Positions 54,473 to 62,993 of a DNA stretch of 64,000 bases are shown in pieces (within the stretch, counting starts at the first letter, position 1; the number at the start of each line of letters is the position of its first letter). The stretch spans positions 62,001-126,000 of the forward strand of contig CADAIP010000002.1 of the NCBI GenBank assembly GCA_902787975.1, written 5' to 3'. The notes below the pieces were generated by a model. The model saw only the letters and a list, made by a program, of their open reading frames with translations. It was not told the DNA's origin and did no database searches. The DNA is from Oscillospiraceae bacterium (GTDB taxonomy: Bacteria; Bacillota; Clostridia; Saccharofermentanales; Saccharofermentanaceae). The translations under genes were made by a program, and so were the position numbers.

Positions 54473-55645
54473 TCAGATTCTTGCTACGCCTGTATCACGT
54501 GCAGCCTGTGCGACTGCAGCAGCAACAGCCTTACCTACTCTTGCATCGAATGCATCAGGAAGGATGTAATCAGGATTGAGCTCAGCATCGGATACAATTC
54601 CTGCGATTGCGTTAGCAGCAGCGATCTTCATCTCATCATTGATGTCGGAAGCTCTTACATCGAGAGCACCACGGAAGATACCGGGGAATGCAAGAACGTT
54701 GTTAACCTGGTTCGGGAAGTCAGAACGGCCTGTAGCCATAACTGCAACACCGGCCTTCTTAGCTTCATCAGGAAGGATCTCAGGTACAGGGTTAGCACAA
54801 GCGAATACGACAGGATCCTTAGCCATTGTAGCAACCATGTCAGCTGTGAGTACGCCGGGAGCGGAAACGCCGATAAAGACGTCAGCACCAACGATAACTT
54901 CAGCAAGAGAACCGGCCTTCTTATCGGGATTTGTAATCTTAGCCATCTCTTCCTTAGCAGAATTGAGTCCTTCTCTACCCTCATATATAGCGCCCTTACG
55001 GTCGCAAAGGATTACATTCTTAAGACCTCTGGAGATGAGGAGCTTTGTGATAGCTGTAGCAGCAGCACCTGCGCCGTTAACTACAACGTGGATGTCTTCC
55101 ATCTTCTTGCCAACGATCTTAAGAGCATTTGTAAGGCCTGCAAGTGTGATAACTGCAGTACCGTGCTGGTCATCGTGGAAGATCGGGATGTCACATCTTT
55201 CCTTAAGCTTCTTCTCGATCTCAAAGCATCTCGGAGCAGAGATATCCTCGAGGTTAACACCACCGAAGGAACCTGCAAGAAGTGCAACTGTATTAACGAT
55301 CTCGTCAACATCCTTCGAACGGATGCAGAGAGGGAATGCATCAACATCACCAAAAGCCTTGAAAAGTGCGCACTTACCTTCCATAACAGGCATACCTGCT
55401 TCAGGTCCGATGTCACCAAGGCCGAGAACTGCTGTACCGTCTGTAACAACAGCTACAAGGTTGTGTCTTCTTGTGTATTTGTAAGAGAGGTCAACATCCT
55501 TCTGAATCTCAAGGCAAGGAGCTGCTACACCGGGTGTATAAGCGATAGCGAGTTCTTCCTTAGAACCAACGGGAGCTGTGGCAATAACTTCGATCTTACC
55601 GCCCCACTCTTCATGCATCTTAATTGCTTTCTCATTAACGTCCAT
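54473..55645 (-). CDS. NAD(P)-dependent malic enzyme
   Basis: A 390-residue malic enzyme that converts malate to pyruvate and CO2 with NAD or NADP. Signatures are IAYTPGVAAPCLEIQ, GDIGPEAGMPVMEGK, the catalytic and metal region IFHDDQHGTAVI, the dinucleotide loop VVNGAGAAATAITKLL and ACANPVPEI. It is the short bacterial form lacking a phosphotransacetylase tail. The start is supported by GGAGG. Cofactor choice is not decided. Confidence 0.95.
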   Translation of the reverse strand: MDVNEKAIKMHEEWGGKIEVIATAPVGSKEELAIAYTPGVAAPCLEIQKDVDLSYKYTRRHNLVAVVTDGTAVLGLGDIGPEAGMPVMEGKCALFKAFGDVDAFPLCIRSKDVDEIVNTVALLAGSFGGVNLEDISAPRCFEIEKKLKERCDIPIFHDDQHGTAVITLAGLTNALKIVGKKMEDIHVVVNGAGAAATAITKLLISRGLKNVILCDRKGAIYEGREGLNSAKEEMAKITNPDKKAGSLAEVIVGADVFIGVSAPGVLTADMVATMAKDPVVFACANPVPEILPDEAKKAGVAVMATGRSDFPNQVNNVLAFPGIFRGALDVRASDINDEMKIAAANAIAGIVSDAELNPDYILPDAFDARVGKAVAAAVAQAARDTGVARI

Positions 55646-55770
55646 AATAGTTGAACCTCCAATTTAATTCTCAACGAACTAATAATAATTATAAATAAGA
55701 GTAAATACAATCTCGCGATTATAAGATTTTTTATTCAAATCTGTCTATTTATCGTTGTTTTGTACAGAAG

Positions 55771-56607
55771 TCAGATTGCAAAAGGTCTGTTATTGCCCTT
55801 TATCGGAAAATCTTTCATCGTACAGTAAGCAAGCGCGGCAAGTCTTGCAAAAGAGAGCCAGAGCCATGTCGTAACCGCCGCATCAACGATATAAAACGCC
55901 GTAAGTGAGATGTTTGCAAGCAGCGGAACAGTAAAATCAACGATGATCGCGGCAAAAAGGACCAGCGCGATGCTTCTCATGTTTATGAAATAGTATCTTC
56001 TGGATATCTTTACAGCATAAGGGATCGAAGCGAAAAGCCCCTTATCACCTGACAGATATGCAACCGGAATGGTAAATACAAACGGAAGTCCGATCAGCGC
56101 CAGGAAAAGAAAATACATCGTAATTGACAGCAAAGGCACCGCAATAACTATGGAAACCAGTAACAAAAGAACAATTCTTCCGATCAGCGTTGATATCTTT
56201 ATCGGCTTATCGGGAATGTGCGAGACGGCATAGTTTACGACGTCCGGATCGGGATCCTTGATAGAAGCAAGCTTCTCTTTACGGAAATTCCTTACGAAAA
56301 TGGCCGCATAAAGATAAGCACTTGCCAAGAGGATAATAACTCCGATAACTGCCGAAAACAGATAGATAAGGTTACCCGTGCTTAACGGGATATTAGACAT
56401 AAGGGCATTATATCTCTCGGGATCGTAGTCATTCATGTCATAAACGGTCATTACCCAGTTCTGGAGCGGGGTAAAATCCGTATCTGCCCATGGATTAAAG
56501 TGGATAGCAGCGTTAAGAACGACGGTGATCAGGTAAAGAATACGTACTCCCCACCTCTTGCCGACGTTATCTATGTCGAAAATGCTTTTCGCTACAGAAA
56601 GAAACAT
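55771..56607 (-). CDS. Polytopic membrane protein of unknown function
   Basis: A 278-residue integral membrane protein of six probable spans (for example about 22-42, 75-105, 140-165, 168-190, 215-240 and 245-270), with an acidic extracytoplasmic loop near residues 45-72 (DTDFTPLQNW). The layout recalls DUF624/DUF975-type proteins, but no signature was recognised. It is transcribed alone, head to head with the glutamine synthetase gene. Confidence 0.7.
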   Translation of the reverse strand: MFLSVAKSIFDIDNVGKRWGVRILYLITVVLNAAIHFNPWADTDFTPLQNWVMTVYDMNDYDPERYNALMSNIPLSTGNLIYLFSAVIGVIILLASAYLYAAIFVRNFRKEKLASIKDPDPDVVNYAVSHIPDKPIKISTLIGRIVLLLLVSIVIAVPLLSITMYFLFLALIGLPFVFTIPVAYLSGDKGLFASIPYAVKISRRYYFINMRSIALVLFAAIIVDFTVPLLANISLTAFYIVDAAVTTWLWLSFARLAALAYCTMKDFPIKGNNRPFAI

Positions 56608-56748
56608 AGCTGCTCCTCTACAATTTCAATATCGATATATTACGACAAAATTTTAAAATTGGGAAAGATTAATTATTTATGATTATTTACTCTAAAACAA
56701 AGACTTGTGATAAAATCTCCCTATTATATTTAAGAAGGTCGTATTCAA

Positions 56749-58659
56749 ATGATTGATTTCCACGTTAAACCCGATCTGCTCTATGCCATTCCTGCCGAGA
56801 ATCATTCTGCTCAGGACATCAGGAACGTATTAAGCGCTCATCCCGAGATCAGATTCGTATCCCTGGCAGCTGTTGACCTCATGGGCAACGACACAGACGA
56901 AAAGATCCCCATTTCAGACTTCATCGACAACATTGAGAACTATCTTGACGGTAAGGCTGTACAGACAGACGGTTCTTCCGTTGTACTTCCCGGCATTGCC
57001 ACATTAAATGACGGTAAAGTCGACCTTATCCCTGACAGCAACGTCATCTGGTATGTTGATTATAACTACGAACACATCGATTTTGAGAGCGGTAAGCCCA
57101 TTGGAACTTTGAGGATTCCCTCTTTCCTTACACATAACGGCGAAGAAGTCTGCTCCAGATCCATTCTCCGTAACAGCGCTAAATATTTCGAGACAACCGT
57201 TAAAGAACGTTTCATGAACGATGCTTCTTTATGCGCTGATTACGGTTTTACTCCTGACGAGCTCGACCGCATCACTTTGATCACGGCTACAGAGCTTGAG
57301 TTCTGGGTAAACTCACCTGACGAGGTAATCAGCACGGAACAGCTCTCTATCTCACAGGAACTTAAGGAATCTTACTGGAAGCGTACAAAGGGTGTCGTAA
57401 GAACCGCTTTGGAGCAGGTCATCATGCTCCTTGAGAACTATGGCTTCAATCCCGAGATGGGTCATAAGGAAGTCGGTGGCGTTAAGGCTTCCCTCAATTC
57501 TTCCGGTGAATTCCACTTCATCATGGAGCAGCTCGAAGTTGACTGGAAGTATTCCGATGCTCTCCAGGGCGCTGACTACGAACTTATTGCAAGAATCCTC
57601 ATCAAAGAGATCTTCAGACTTCATGGTCTTGATGTCAGCTTCAATGCAAAGCCTCTTCCCGGCGTTGCAGGTTCAGGCGAGCACACTCACGTAAATGCTG
57701 TTGCTTACCTCAAGAACGGCAAGAAGATAAACCTCTTCGCACCTGAAGATACAAAGGTTGATTTCCTTTCAAGATTCGGCTGGGGTTCTTTGATGGGCAT
57801 CATGAAGCACTACAGCAATGTGATCAATCCTTTCGTTTCAGCTACAACAGATGCATTTGAACGTCTTACCCCCGGATTCGAAGCTCCTACACACTGCGTA
57901 GCTTCCATCGGCATGGACGTTAATACACCTTCACGTAACAGATCAGTCCTTTTGGGACTCGTCAGAAGCGAAGATACAAAGTATGCGACAAGATTCGAGC
58001 TCCGTGCTCCTAACCCGCATACAAACACATACCTCTGCCTTGCTTCCGTATATCAGGCAATGCTCGACGGTATCGCTTATGCATTGGATTCCGGCAAGAA
58101 CACCAAGGAACTCGAAGCAGAATTCATCAAGCCTTACGGTGCAGAGAGCAATTATCTTGAGAAAGACAGACTCTACCGCTGCGAAGACGATATCTTTGAG
58201 GATATGGATTCCAACGAAAGAGACAGACTCTTCGGAACTCCCGCCGCAACGGTTTATGAATCGATCAGGACATTGAAGGATTCTAATATCGCTTCGATCC
58301 TCTGCAGAGGAAATGTATTCGATGAGAAACTCCTCGATTCTTACTATCAGGCAATGCTTGTACGCTGGGAGATGGAACTCATGGAGAAGATCATCCCTGC
58401 TAACCTCTCACTCATCAGAAGCATCACAAGATCTGATGACGGTTCTGTCAGCTACGATGACAGACTCTGGCATGACATCGATGATCTCAAAGTACTTCTT
58501 GCCAAAGATACTGATGAGCAGGCTTCCATCTTCACAAGGATCAAAGCAGCAGTTAAATCAGGTGATTGGGAAAAGACATCCGAGTATCAGCGTGCTATGA
58601 AGAATGCCATGAACGAACTAAAGACCAAGTACAAGACATATTGCGATAACCAGATCTGA
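56749..58659 (+). CDS. Glutamine synthetase, long form (GlnA family)
   Basis: A 636-residue protein of the glutamine synthetase superfamily, longer than the ~440-470 of GSI-alpha. Family elements in order are the VLMGNDTDEK-type N-terminal beta-grasp, DGSSVVLPGIA (the DGSS loop), TATELEFWVNSP (metal Glu pair), ASLNSSGEFHFIME and LQGADYELIARILIKEIFRLHG, the substrate loop LPGVAGSGEHTHVNAV, NRSVLLGLV and RFELRAPNPHTNTYLCLASVYQAM. A C-terminal extension of about 150 residues (from about 480) carries helical, charged sequence. Ammonia assimilation is probable, but several GS-like proteins act on other amines. It has its own promoter region and a terminator. Confidence 0.85.
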   Translation: MIDFHVKPDLLYAIPAENHSAQDIRNVLSAHPEIRFVSLAAVDLMGNDTDEKIPISDFIDNIENYLDGKAVQTDGSSVVLPGIATLNDGKVDLIPDSNVIWYVDYNYEHIDFESGKPIGTLRIPSFLTHNGEEVCSRSILRNSAKYFETTVKERFMNDASLCADYGFTPDELDRITLITATELEFWVNSPDEVISTEQLSISQELKESYWKRTKGVVRTALEQVIMLLENYGFNPEMGHKEVGGVKASLNSSGEFHFIMEQLEVDWKYSDALQGADYELIARILIKEIFRLHGLDVSFNAKPLPGVAGSGEHTHVNAVAYLKNGKKINLFAPEDTKVDFLSRFGWGSLMGIMKHYSNVINPFVSATTDAFERLTPGFEAPTHCVASIGMDVNTPSRNRSVLLGLVRSEDTKYATRFELRAPNPHTNTYLCLASVYQAMLDGIAYALDSGKNTKELEAEFIKPYGAESNYLEKDRLYRCEDDIFEDMDSNERDRLFGTPAATVYESIRTLKDSNIASILCRGNVFDEKLLDSYYQAMLVRWEMELMEKIIPANLSLIRSITRSDDGSVSYDDRLWHDIDDLKVLLAKDTDEQASIFTRIKAAVKSGDWEKTSEYQRAMKNAMNELKTKYKTYCDNQI

Positions 58660-58682
58660 AACGTTCTGCAAAGATAAACAAC

Positions 58683-58717
58683 AATGGGATGCCAAATACG
58701 GCATCCCATTTATTTAG
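58683..58717. terminator. Terminator between glutamine synthetase and the 130-residue gene
   Basis: AATGGGATGCC (58683-58693) and GGCATCCCATT (58700-58710) form a perfect 11-bp stem with a six-base loop, followed on the plus strand by TATTTAGTT. It lies between two convergent genes and may also serve the minus-strand one. Confidence 0.85.
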
Positions 58718-58731
58718 TTACGATATGAATT

Positions 58732-59124
58732 TTACTCAGGTAAAAATATTCTTTCAAACAACGTTCTTAGCATTTCAATAAAGAACGGACCATCACCAAA
58801 GCTTAGCCAGTATAGAATACAGAGTACGCTGATAACTGTATGTGAGATTACAGCAATTACCAGCATTGGCTTGCTTCTTCCCCTCAGGATTTTCTTTTGA
58901 GCGATAACAAATACGACCATCCTAACCAGGATGAACATCAGACCCCAAAAGCCTGAGCCAAGTCTTAACGATAACGGGTCCTCGAGTTGACCATTCCAAT
59001 TCTCATATTCGATTATATCTGCTCCGACATATGCTCTCAGAAAATCTGTCAAAACAAACACAAACAACAGAAGCATTACTATGTCTATAATAATCAACAA
59101 TATACTTACAAATTTCTTCCCCAT
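58732..59124 (-). CDS. Small membrane protein of unknown function
   Basis: A 130-residue protein with three probable spans (about 6-30, 55-76 and 86-107) and an extracytoplasmic acidic loop after the first (VGADIIEYENWNGQLEDP). The family was not recognised. It is transcribed alone behind a perfect 17-bp palindrome (59161-59177) that may be its operator. Confidence 0.7.
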   Translation of the reverse strand: MGKKFVSILLIIIDIVMLLLFVFVLTDFLRAYVGADIIEYENWNGQLEDPLSLRLGSGFWGLMFILVRMVVFVIAQKKILRGRSKPMLVIAVISHTVISVLCILYWLSFGDGPFFIEMLRTLFERIFLPE

Positions 59125-59160
59125 AACCGAAAACCCTACAAAATTGATTAACTACTTAAA

Positions 59161-59177
59161 ATACAGTTCAACTGTAT
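59161..59177 (-). promoter_or_regulatory. Perfect palindromic operator candidate upstream of the 130-residue gene
   Basis: ATACAGTT-C-AACTGTAT is a perfect 8-bp inverted repeat. On the minus strand it lies just downstream of a TATATA box (about 59177-59182) and 37 bases ahead of the ATG at 59124, where a repressor would block initiation. The regulator is not known. Confidence 0.5.
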
Positions 59178-59195
59178 ATATTGTTGCAAATAGTA

Positions 59196-59228
59196 AAAGG
59201 GGCTGCCTTTCTTCAAGACAACCCCTTT
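59196..59228 (-). terminator. Rho-independent terminator of the aquaporin gene
   Basis: On the minus strand AAAGGGG (59228-59222) pairs with CCCCTTT (59202-59196), with additional inner pairs, and TTTTACTATTTG follows. It lies 25 bases past the aquaporin stop. Confidence 0.8.
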
Positions 59229-59252
59229 CTACCCGGTCGGGTTAATAATGAA

Positions 59253-59960
59253 TCAGTAAGGTTTTTCGAGTTGCTTTTTGCCGCCGATGAGCTTGTAGAT
59301 CAAAGCTGCGAGAGCTGCACCGACGAAAGGTCCGACGATGAATACCCACAAAGAAGCGAGTGCATCACCGCCTGCGAAAATGGCAGGTCCCAAAGAACGT
59401 GCAGGGTTAACTGATGTTCCTGTAAGACCGATACCGAGGATATGTACCATAACGAGTGAGAAACCGATAACTACACCGCCGAAAGAACCGTGATTGTAAT
59501 TCGGATCCGTAACTCCGAGGATAACAAGTACGAAGATGAATGTGAGAAGGATCTCAACGATAAGACCTGCAGCCCAGCTTCCGTTAACGCCTGCAAGACC
59601 ATTAGATCCCAAACCGCCGGTCATATCCGTAACCTGACCCATGCTGAAAATGATCTTGAGGCAAGCTGCACCACTGATAGCGCCTAAGCACTGGCAGATG
59701 ATGTAGAAAATGAAATCCTTGAATCCCATTCTGCCTGAGATCAAACAACCCAAAGAAACTGCCGGATTAATGTGGCAGCCGGAAGCATTTCCGACACAAT
59801 AAGCCATACCGACTATAACAAGACCAAACGCAAAAGCAGTAAGAACGTATCCGCCGCCATTAGCAGCATCACATCCTACCAGCATTGCAGTTCCACAACC
59901 AACTAATACTAAAGTGAAGGTACCGATAAACTCGGCAACATACTTTTTGACTGAGTCCAT
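59253..59960 (-). CDS. aqpZ: Aquaporin of the AqpZ (water channel) type
   Basis: A 235-residue MIP-family channel with six spans and two half-helices ending in the NPA motifs: GCHINPAVSLGCLI and TGTSVNPARSLGPA. The residues around the second NPA and the His in MVHILGIGLTGTS resemble the aromatic/arginine filter of E. coli AqpZ rather than the glycerol facilitators, so water transport is likely. The frame is open to a TTG at 60014 that overlaps the purM stop (TTGA), but the conserved N-terminus MDSVKKYVAEFIGTFTLVLVG starts at 59960. The ribosome binding region is part of a hairpin (separate entry). Confidence 0.92.
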   Translation of the reverse strand: MDSVKKYVAEFIGTFTLVLVGCGTAMLVGCDAANGGGYVLTAFAFGLVIVGMAYCVGNASGCHINPAVSLGCLISGRMGFKDFIFYIICQCLGAISGAACLKIIFSMGQVTDMTGGLGSNGLAGVNGSWAAGLIVEILLTFIFVLVILGVTDPNYNHGSFGGVVIGFSLVMVHILGIGLTGTSVNPARSLGPAIFAGGDALASLWVFIVGPFVGAALAALIYKLIGGKKQLEKPY

Positions 59961-59963
59961 AAC

Positions 59964-59997
59964 AACACCTGCCTTATAAAGATTTTGAGCAGGTATT
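59964..59997 (-). promoter_or_regulatory. Hairpin over the aquaporin translation start region
   Basis: AATACCTGC (59997-59989 on the minus strand) and GCAGGTGTT (59972-59964) pair over nine positions with one G-T, with a 16-base loop. The 3' arm holds the only AGG-type sequence ahead of the ATG at 59960. It could attenuate translation or act as a weak terminator between purM and the channel gene; function is inferred. Confidence 0.45.
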
Positions 59998-60010
59998 GTC
60001 CTGCCCTTAA

Positions 60011-61186
60011 TCAATTATAAACATATTCCTCGCCGTTAGATTTGATTATGACTTCATTTGTGTTACCGTTTGAAGACATTTCAACATGGCCGATAACTTT
60101 GGACTCGATATTGAATGACTTGGCGATATCAATGATTCCTGCTGCGGCAGACTCATCAACATAGAACTCGATTCTGTGACCGCAGTTAAATACCTGATAG
60201 AGTTCCTTCATCGGGATCTCGCCGGATTCATAAATAGCCTGGAAAAGCGGAGGCAGATCGAAAAGGTTGTCCTTAACATATCTGACACCAGTACCGAAGT
60301 CACGGCACTTAGCCTGACCGCCGCCTGTACAGTGGATGATTCCGTGAACGTTTGCTCTGTAAGATGCGAGAACCTTTGAAATAACAGGAAGGAATGTTCT
60401 TGTAGGAGCAAGAATAGCCTCACCTACAGTGATATCTGTTCCGGGAAGCTTATCTGAAAGCAGATACTTACCACAGTAAGCCTTATCCTCCCCTAATGTA
60501 TCAGAGAAAGATTCCTTATAGTTCTCATAATAATGCTTGTTAAGAAGCATGTGGCGAGCAGCTGTAAGGCCATTGGAAGACATTCCTGAATTGTACTTAT
60601 CTTCATATGTAGCCTGACCGAAAGAAGCAAGACCTACGATGACATTTCCGGGTTTGATGTTGGCAGCATTGATAACATCGGATCTCTTGGCTCTTGCAAC
60701 GAGTGTTGAGTCAACGATAAGTGTCTTTACGAGGTCTCCGACGTCTGCTGTCTCACCGCCGCACATTGTGATATTGATACCGTTAGTAGCAAGCTTTGCA
60801 ATTATCTCATCGTAACCTTCGATGACTTTCGCGATAGCCTTGCCGTCAACTCTGTGAGCGTTACGGCCGATCGTGTTAGATAACATAAGATTCTCGGTAA
60901 CACCACAGCAAGCGAGGTCATCTGTATTCATTACGAGAGAGTCCTGAGCAAGACCCTTGAACCAGTCATAGTTGCCTGTTTCTTTATACATGAGATAAGC
61001 AACGGAGGATTTGGTGCCTGCTCCGTCAGCATGAATAGCTGTGCAATATTCGGGATCGCCTGCAAGATCTTCGATAAGCTTGCAGAAAGCACCGGGGAAA
61101 ACACCTTTGCTCTGATTCTTAACTGCAGCCTTAACATCATCCTTTGTAGGTGAAACGCCTCTGCTCAAGTAAGATTCTGCTGACAT
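60011..61186 (-). CDS. purM: AIR synthetase PurM (phosphoribosylformylglycinamidine cyclo-ligase), long form
   Basis: A 391-residue member of the PurM superfamily, longer than the usual ~345. Signature segments: IHADGAGTKSSVAYL (ATP/FGAM loop), QDSLVMNTDDLACCGVTENLMLSNTIGRN, CGGETADVGDLV, VGLASFGQATYE, ILAPTRTFLPV and IIHCTGGGQAKC. The family fits step five of purine synthesis. ATG codons at 61201, 61192 and 61186: the SD GGAGG at about 61194-61198 is placed correctly only for 61186, giving MSAESYLSRGV. No other pur gene is adjacent; the gene follows RNase P RNA. An AIR-synthase-like enzyme with another role is possible. Confidence 0.85.
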   Translation of the reverse strand: MSAESYLSRGVSPTKDDVKAAVKNQSKGVFPGAFCKLIEDLAGDPEYCTAIHADGAGTKSSVAYLMYKETGNYDWFKGLAQDSLVMNTDDLACCGVTENLMLSNTIGRNAHRVDGKAIAKVIEGYDEIIAKLATNGINITMCGGETADVGDLVKTLIVDSTLVARAKRSDVINAANIKPGNVIVGLASFGQATYEDKYNSGMSSNGLTAARHMLLNKHYYENYKESFSDTLGEDKAYCGKYLLSDKLPGTDITVGEAILAPTRTFLPVISKVLASYRANVHGIIHCTGGGQAKCRDFGTGVRYVKDNLFDLPPLFQAIYESGEIPMKELYQVFNCGHRIEFYVDESAAAGIIDIAKSFNIESKVIGHVEMSSNGNTNEVIIKSNGEEYVYN

Positions 61187-61225
61187 ATTCATATCCTCCA
61201 TTAATAAAATGCTTATAAATAACGT

Positions 61226-61546
61226 TTTCCGTGCAGACCGGTAAGCCGGGTTCTGTATGTGACGATCATCTATCTAGACGTAATATCTCTAATACGTTCA
61301 AGCCGTCTCCTAAGGCTCGCGGACCACGATATGCCTTTCCACGACGTTGCTCCGGATGGGGTTTACAAGGCCGATATGTCTCCACATCGCCGGTGAGCTC
61401 TTACCTCGCCTTTTCATCCTTACCCTTTCGGGCGGTTTTCTTTTCTGTTGCACTTTCCTTAAAGTTGCCTTCACCGGGAACTGCCCGGCACCCTGTCCTG
61501 TGGAGCCCGGACTTTCCTCATGCGCCGTACTTTCGTACTTCACTTA
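61226..61546 (-). ncRNA. rnpB: RNase P RNA (type A)
   Basis: The RNA subunit of ribonuclease P, which cuts the 5' leader from tRNA precursors. On the minus strand the 5' universal block GAGGAAAGTCCGGGCTCC (61519-61502) pairs with the 3' block ACAGAACCCGGCTTA (about 61255-61241) as helix P4; GCAACAG with GAAAACCGCC and the AGGTAAGAGCTCACCGG core are present, and AGGAGACGGCTTGAACG matches the J-region before P15. ORFs on both strands here are artefacts. The ends are uncertain: no clear 5' partner for the 3' GGTCTGCAC is seen; a helix between CGTTATTTATAA (61224-61213) and TTATAACAACG (61574-61564), inside the end of nif3, is possible. Confidence 0.92.
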
Positions 61547-62311
61547 AAGTATAGATGATACTTCGTTGTTATAATTCACAGTTATTGATATTCCGGGATA
61601 CTTTTCAGAGAGCATTTGTTTAATCTTGGGCAGGTATGCCTGCTCCGTTGCAGAGTGACCAGCGATGATCGTATTTATGCCCATCTGCTCAAGTCCGACA
61701 CAAATGTGATGCTTGATCTCTCCGGAAAGAACGGTATCAACACCACCCTTTATTACTGCCTCAATCGAATCTTCATCAAAGGCACCGCCCTGGACAAATA
61801 CTTTTCTGACCTTGTTTTCGGGATTGTTAATGGTAATTATGCCACTCGTTCCAAGATCAGATACGACCTTACGGCAATAATCAGCAAGTTTCATATCCAT
61901 GGGGAGCTCATAAACCACTCCACAAACTGCACCTTCCAAACGCTTGGGTTCTTCGGCGCCGAGTTTGGATGCTATGGCGAGATTACCGAATTCATCCGTA
62001 AGATCAAGGTTCGTATGGCAGGCAATAACTGATATGCCGGACTGAACAAGCTTTATCAAAGTCTTTCCGGTACAGTCATCCAATGTAAGTCTCTTGATGC
62101 CGCCGAAGATGATCGGGTGATGTGTAACGATTACATTAGCGCCAACCTCTTTAGCAGCCTCAATTGCTTTATCAGTAAGATCCAAGGATACCAGGATAGC
62201 TGTTACTACCTTATTCCTGTCGCCGGCTATCAGACCTACGTTATCGTAGTCCAATGCGTTTTCTACCGGAAAAGCTTCATTTAAGAATAACTCGAGATCA
62301 TTTACGTTCAT
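61544..62311 (-). CDS. Nif3-like dinuclear metal-centre protein
   Basis: A 255-residue Nif3/YqfO family protein, often annotated GTP cyclohydrolase I type 2 homologue. The metal ligands are in VTHHPIIFGG, IACHTNLDLTDEFGN and IAGHSATEQAYLP. The fold forms hexameric toroids; the function is unproven. Its ATG lies inside the end of trmK (14-base overlap), behind GGAGAG. The 3' end abuts or overlaps rnpB. The trmK-nif3 pair is conserved in Bacillota. Confidence 0.93.
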   Translation of the reverse strand: MNVNDLELFLNEAFPVENALDYDNVGLIAGDRNKVVTAILVSLDLTDKAIEAAKEVGANVIVTHHPIIFGGIKRLTLDDCTGKTLIKLVQSGISVIACHTNLDLTDEFGNLAIASKLGAEEPKRLEGAVCGVVYELPMDMKLADYCRKVVSDLGTSGIITINNPENKVRKVFVQGGAFDEDSIEAVIKGGVDTVLSGEIKHHICVGLEQMGINTIIAGHSATEQAYLPKIKQMLSEKYPGISITVNYNNEVSSIL

Positions 62312-62993
62312 TTTGTTTTCTCTCCTCTAGTGCCAACTTAACCGTCGGATTACTCCTCTTCCTTATCTCAAAGATCTTATTAAGATGCTCGAAATATAAG
62401 GAGACTTCCTTATCCCCGTTATCAAACTTATTGATCAAAAGCGGCCCGTAGCACGCCTGTTCATCAGTAAGTACGGAAGTGATCCCTTTATAAACCACTC
62501 TCATGCAATTATAGAATATATCCCTGTCATAACAAACAGTCTCATCGATATAGGCAAAACCGGTCTCTGCCAGATACTTACGTACTATCTCGTTGGATTT
62601 TTGAGGCTGCAGGACAAAGGTGACATTCTTTAAGACATCCGCACCATTATCTTTGATCGCCTGACTGATAATGTCGATGATATTAAGTCCGCCCATGCCG
62701 GCTATAACAACAATATCGTTATCCTTAAGCTGAACACCGATCAGACCGTCAGTTACATGTACTTCTGAAACTTCAGAATATCCGGCGCCTTTCAGCGCAG
62801 CCTGAGATTTCCTGGCAGGACCTTCATGTATCTCGGTACAAACAGCATTTTTAGCAATACCGTCTTCAAGACATCTTAATGCAAGATATCCGTGATCAGA
62901 ACCGACATCAATAACTCTTACTTCACTTGATCCGGAGGCAGCGGCTTTAACCTGCCCAAATACCATTTCAAGCCTTACAGTAAGATTCTGCAT
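62298..62993 (-). CDS. trmK: tRNA (adenine-22-N1)-methyltransferase
   Basis: A 231-residue class I methyltransferase of the TrmK family acting on A22 in the tRNA D-loop. The SAM motif is VIDVGSDHGYLALRCL, followed by IVVIAGMGGLNIIDII and FVLQPQKSNEIVRKYL, all typical of TrmK. It starts with the TGATG overlap on dnaG and is joined to nif3. The C-terminal helical region (about 165-231) matches the family coiled coil. Confidence 0.95.
   Translation of the reverse strand: MQNLTVRLEMVFGQVKAAASGSSEVRVIDVGSDHGYLALRCLEDGIAKNAVCTEIHEGPARKSQAALKGAGYSEVSEVHVTDGLIGVQLKDNDIVVIAGMGGLNIIDIISQAIKDNGADVLKNVTFVLQPQKSNEIVRKYLAETGFAYIDETVCYDRDIFYNCMRVVYKGITSVLTDEQACYGPLLINKFDNGDKEVSLYFEHLNKIFEIRKRSNPTVKLALEERKQNERK

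Noticed and set aside
54576..55484. 302-codon open frame on the plus strand opposite the malic enzyme gene
   Set aside because: Its translation is low complexity and shows no family signal, and it lies fully antisense to an unmistakable malic enzyme. It is a codon-bias shadow.
61231..61554. Cysteine- and proline-rich frames of 66-107 codons on both strands
   Set aside because: They lie in RNase P RNA, whose conserved blocks explain the sequence; such frames are a common false annotation.
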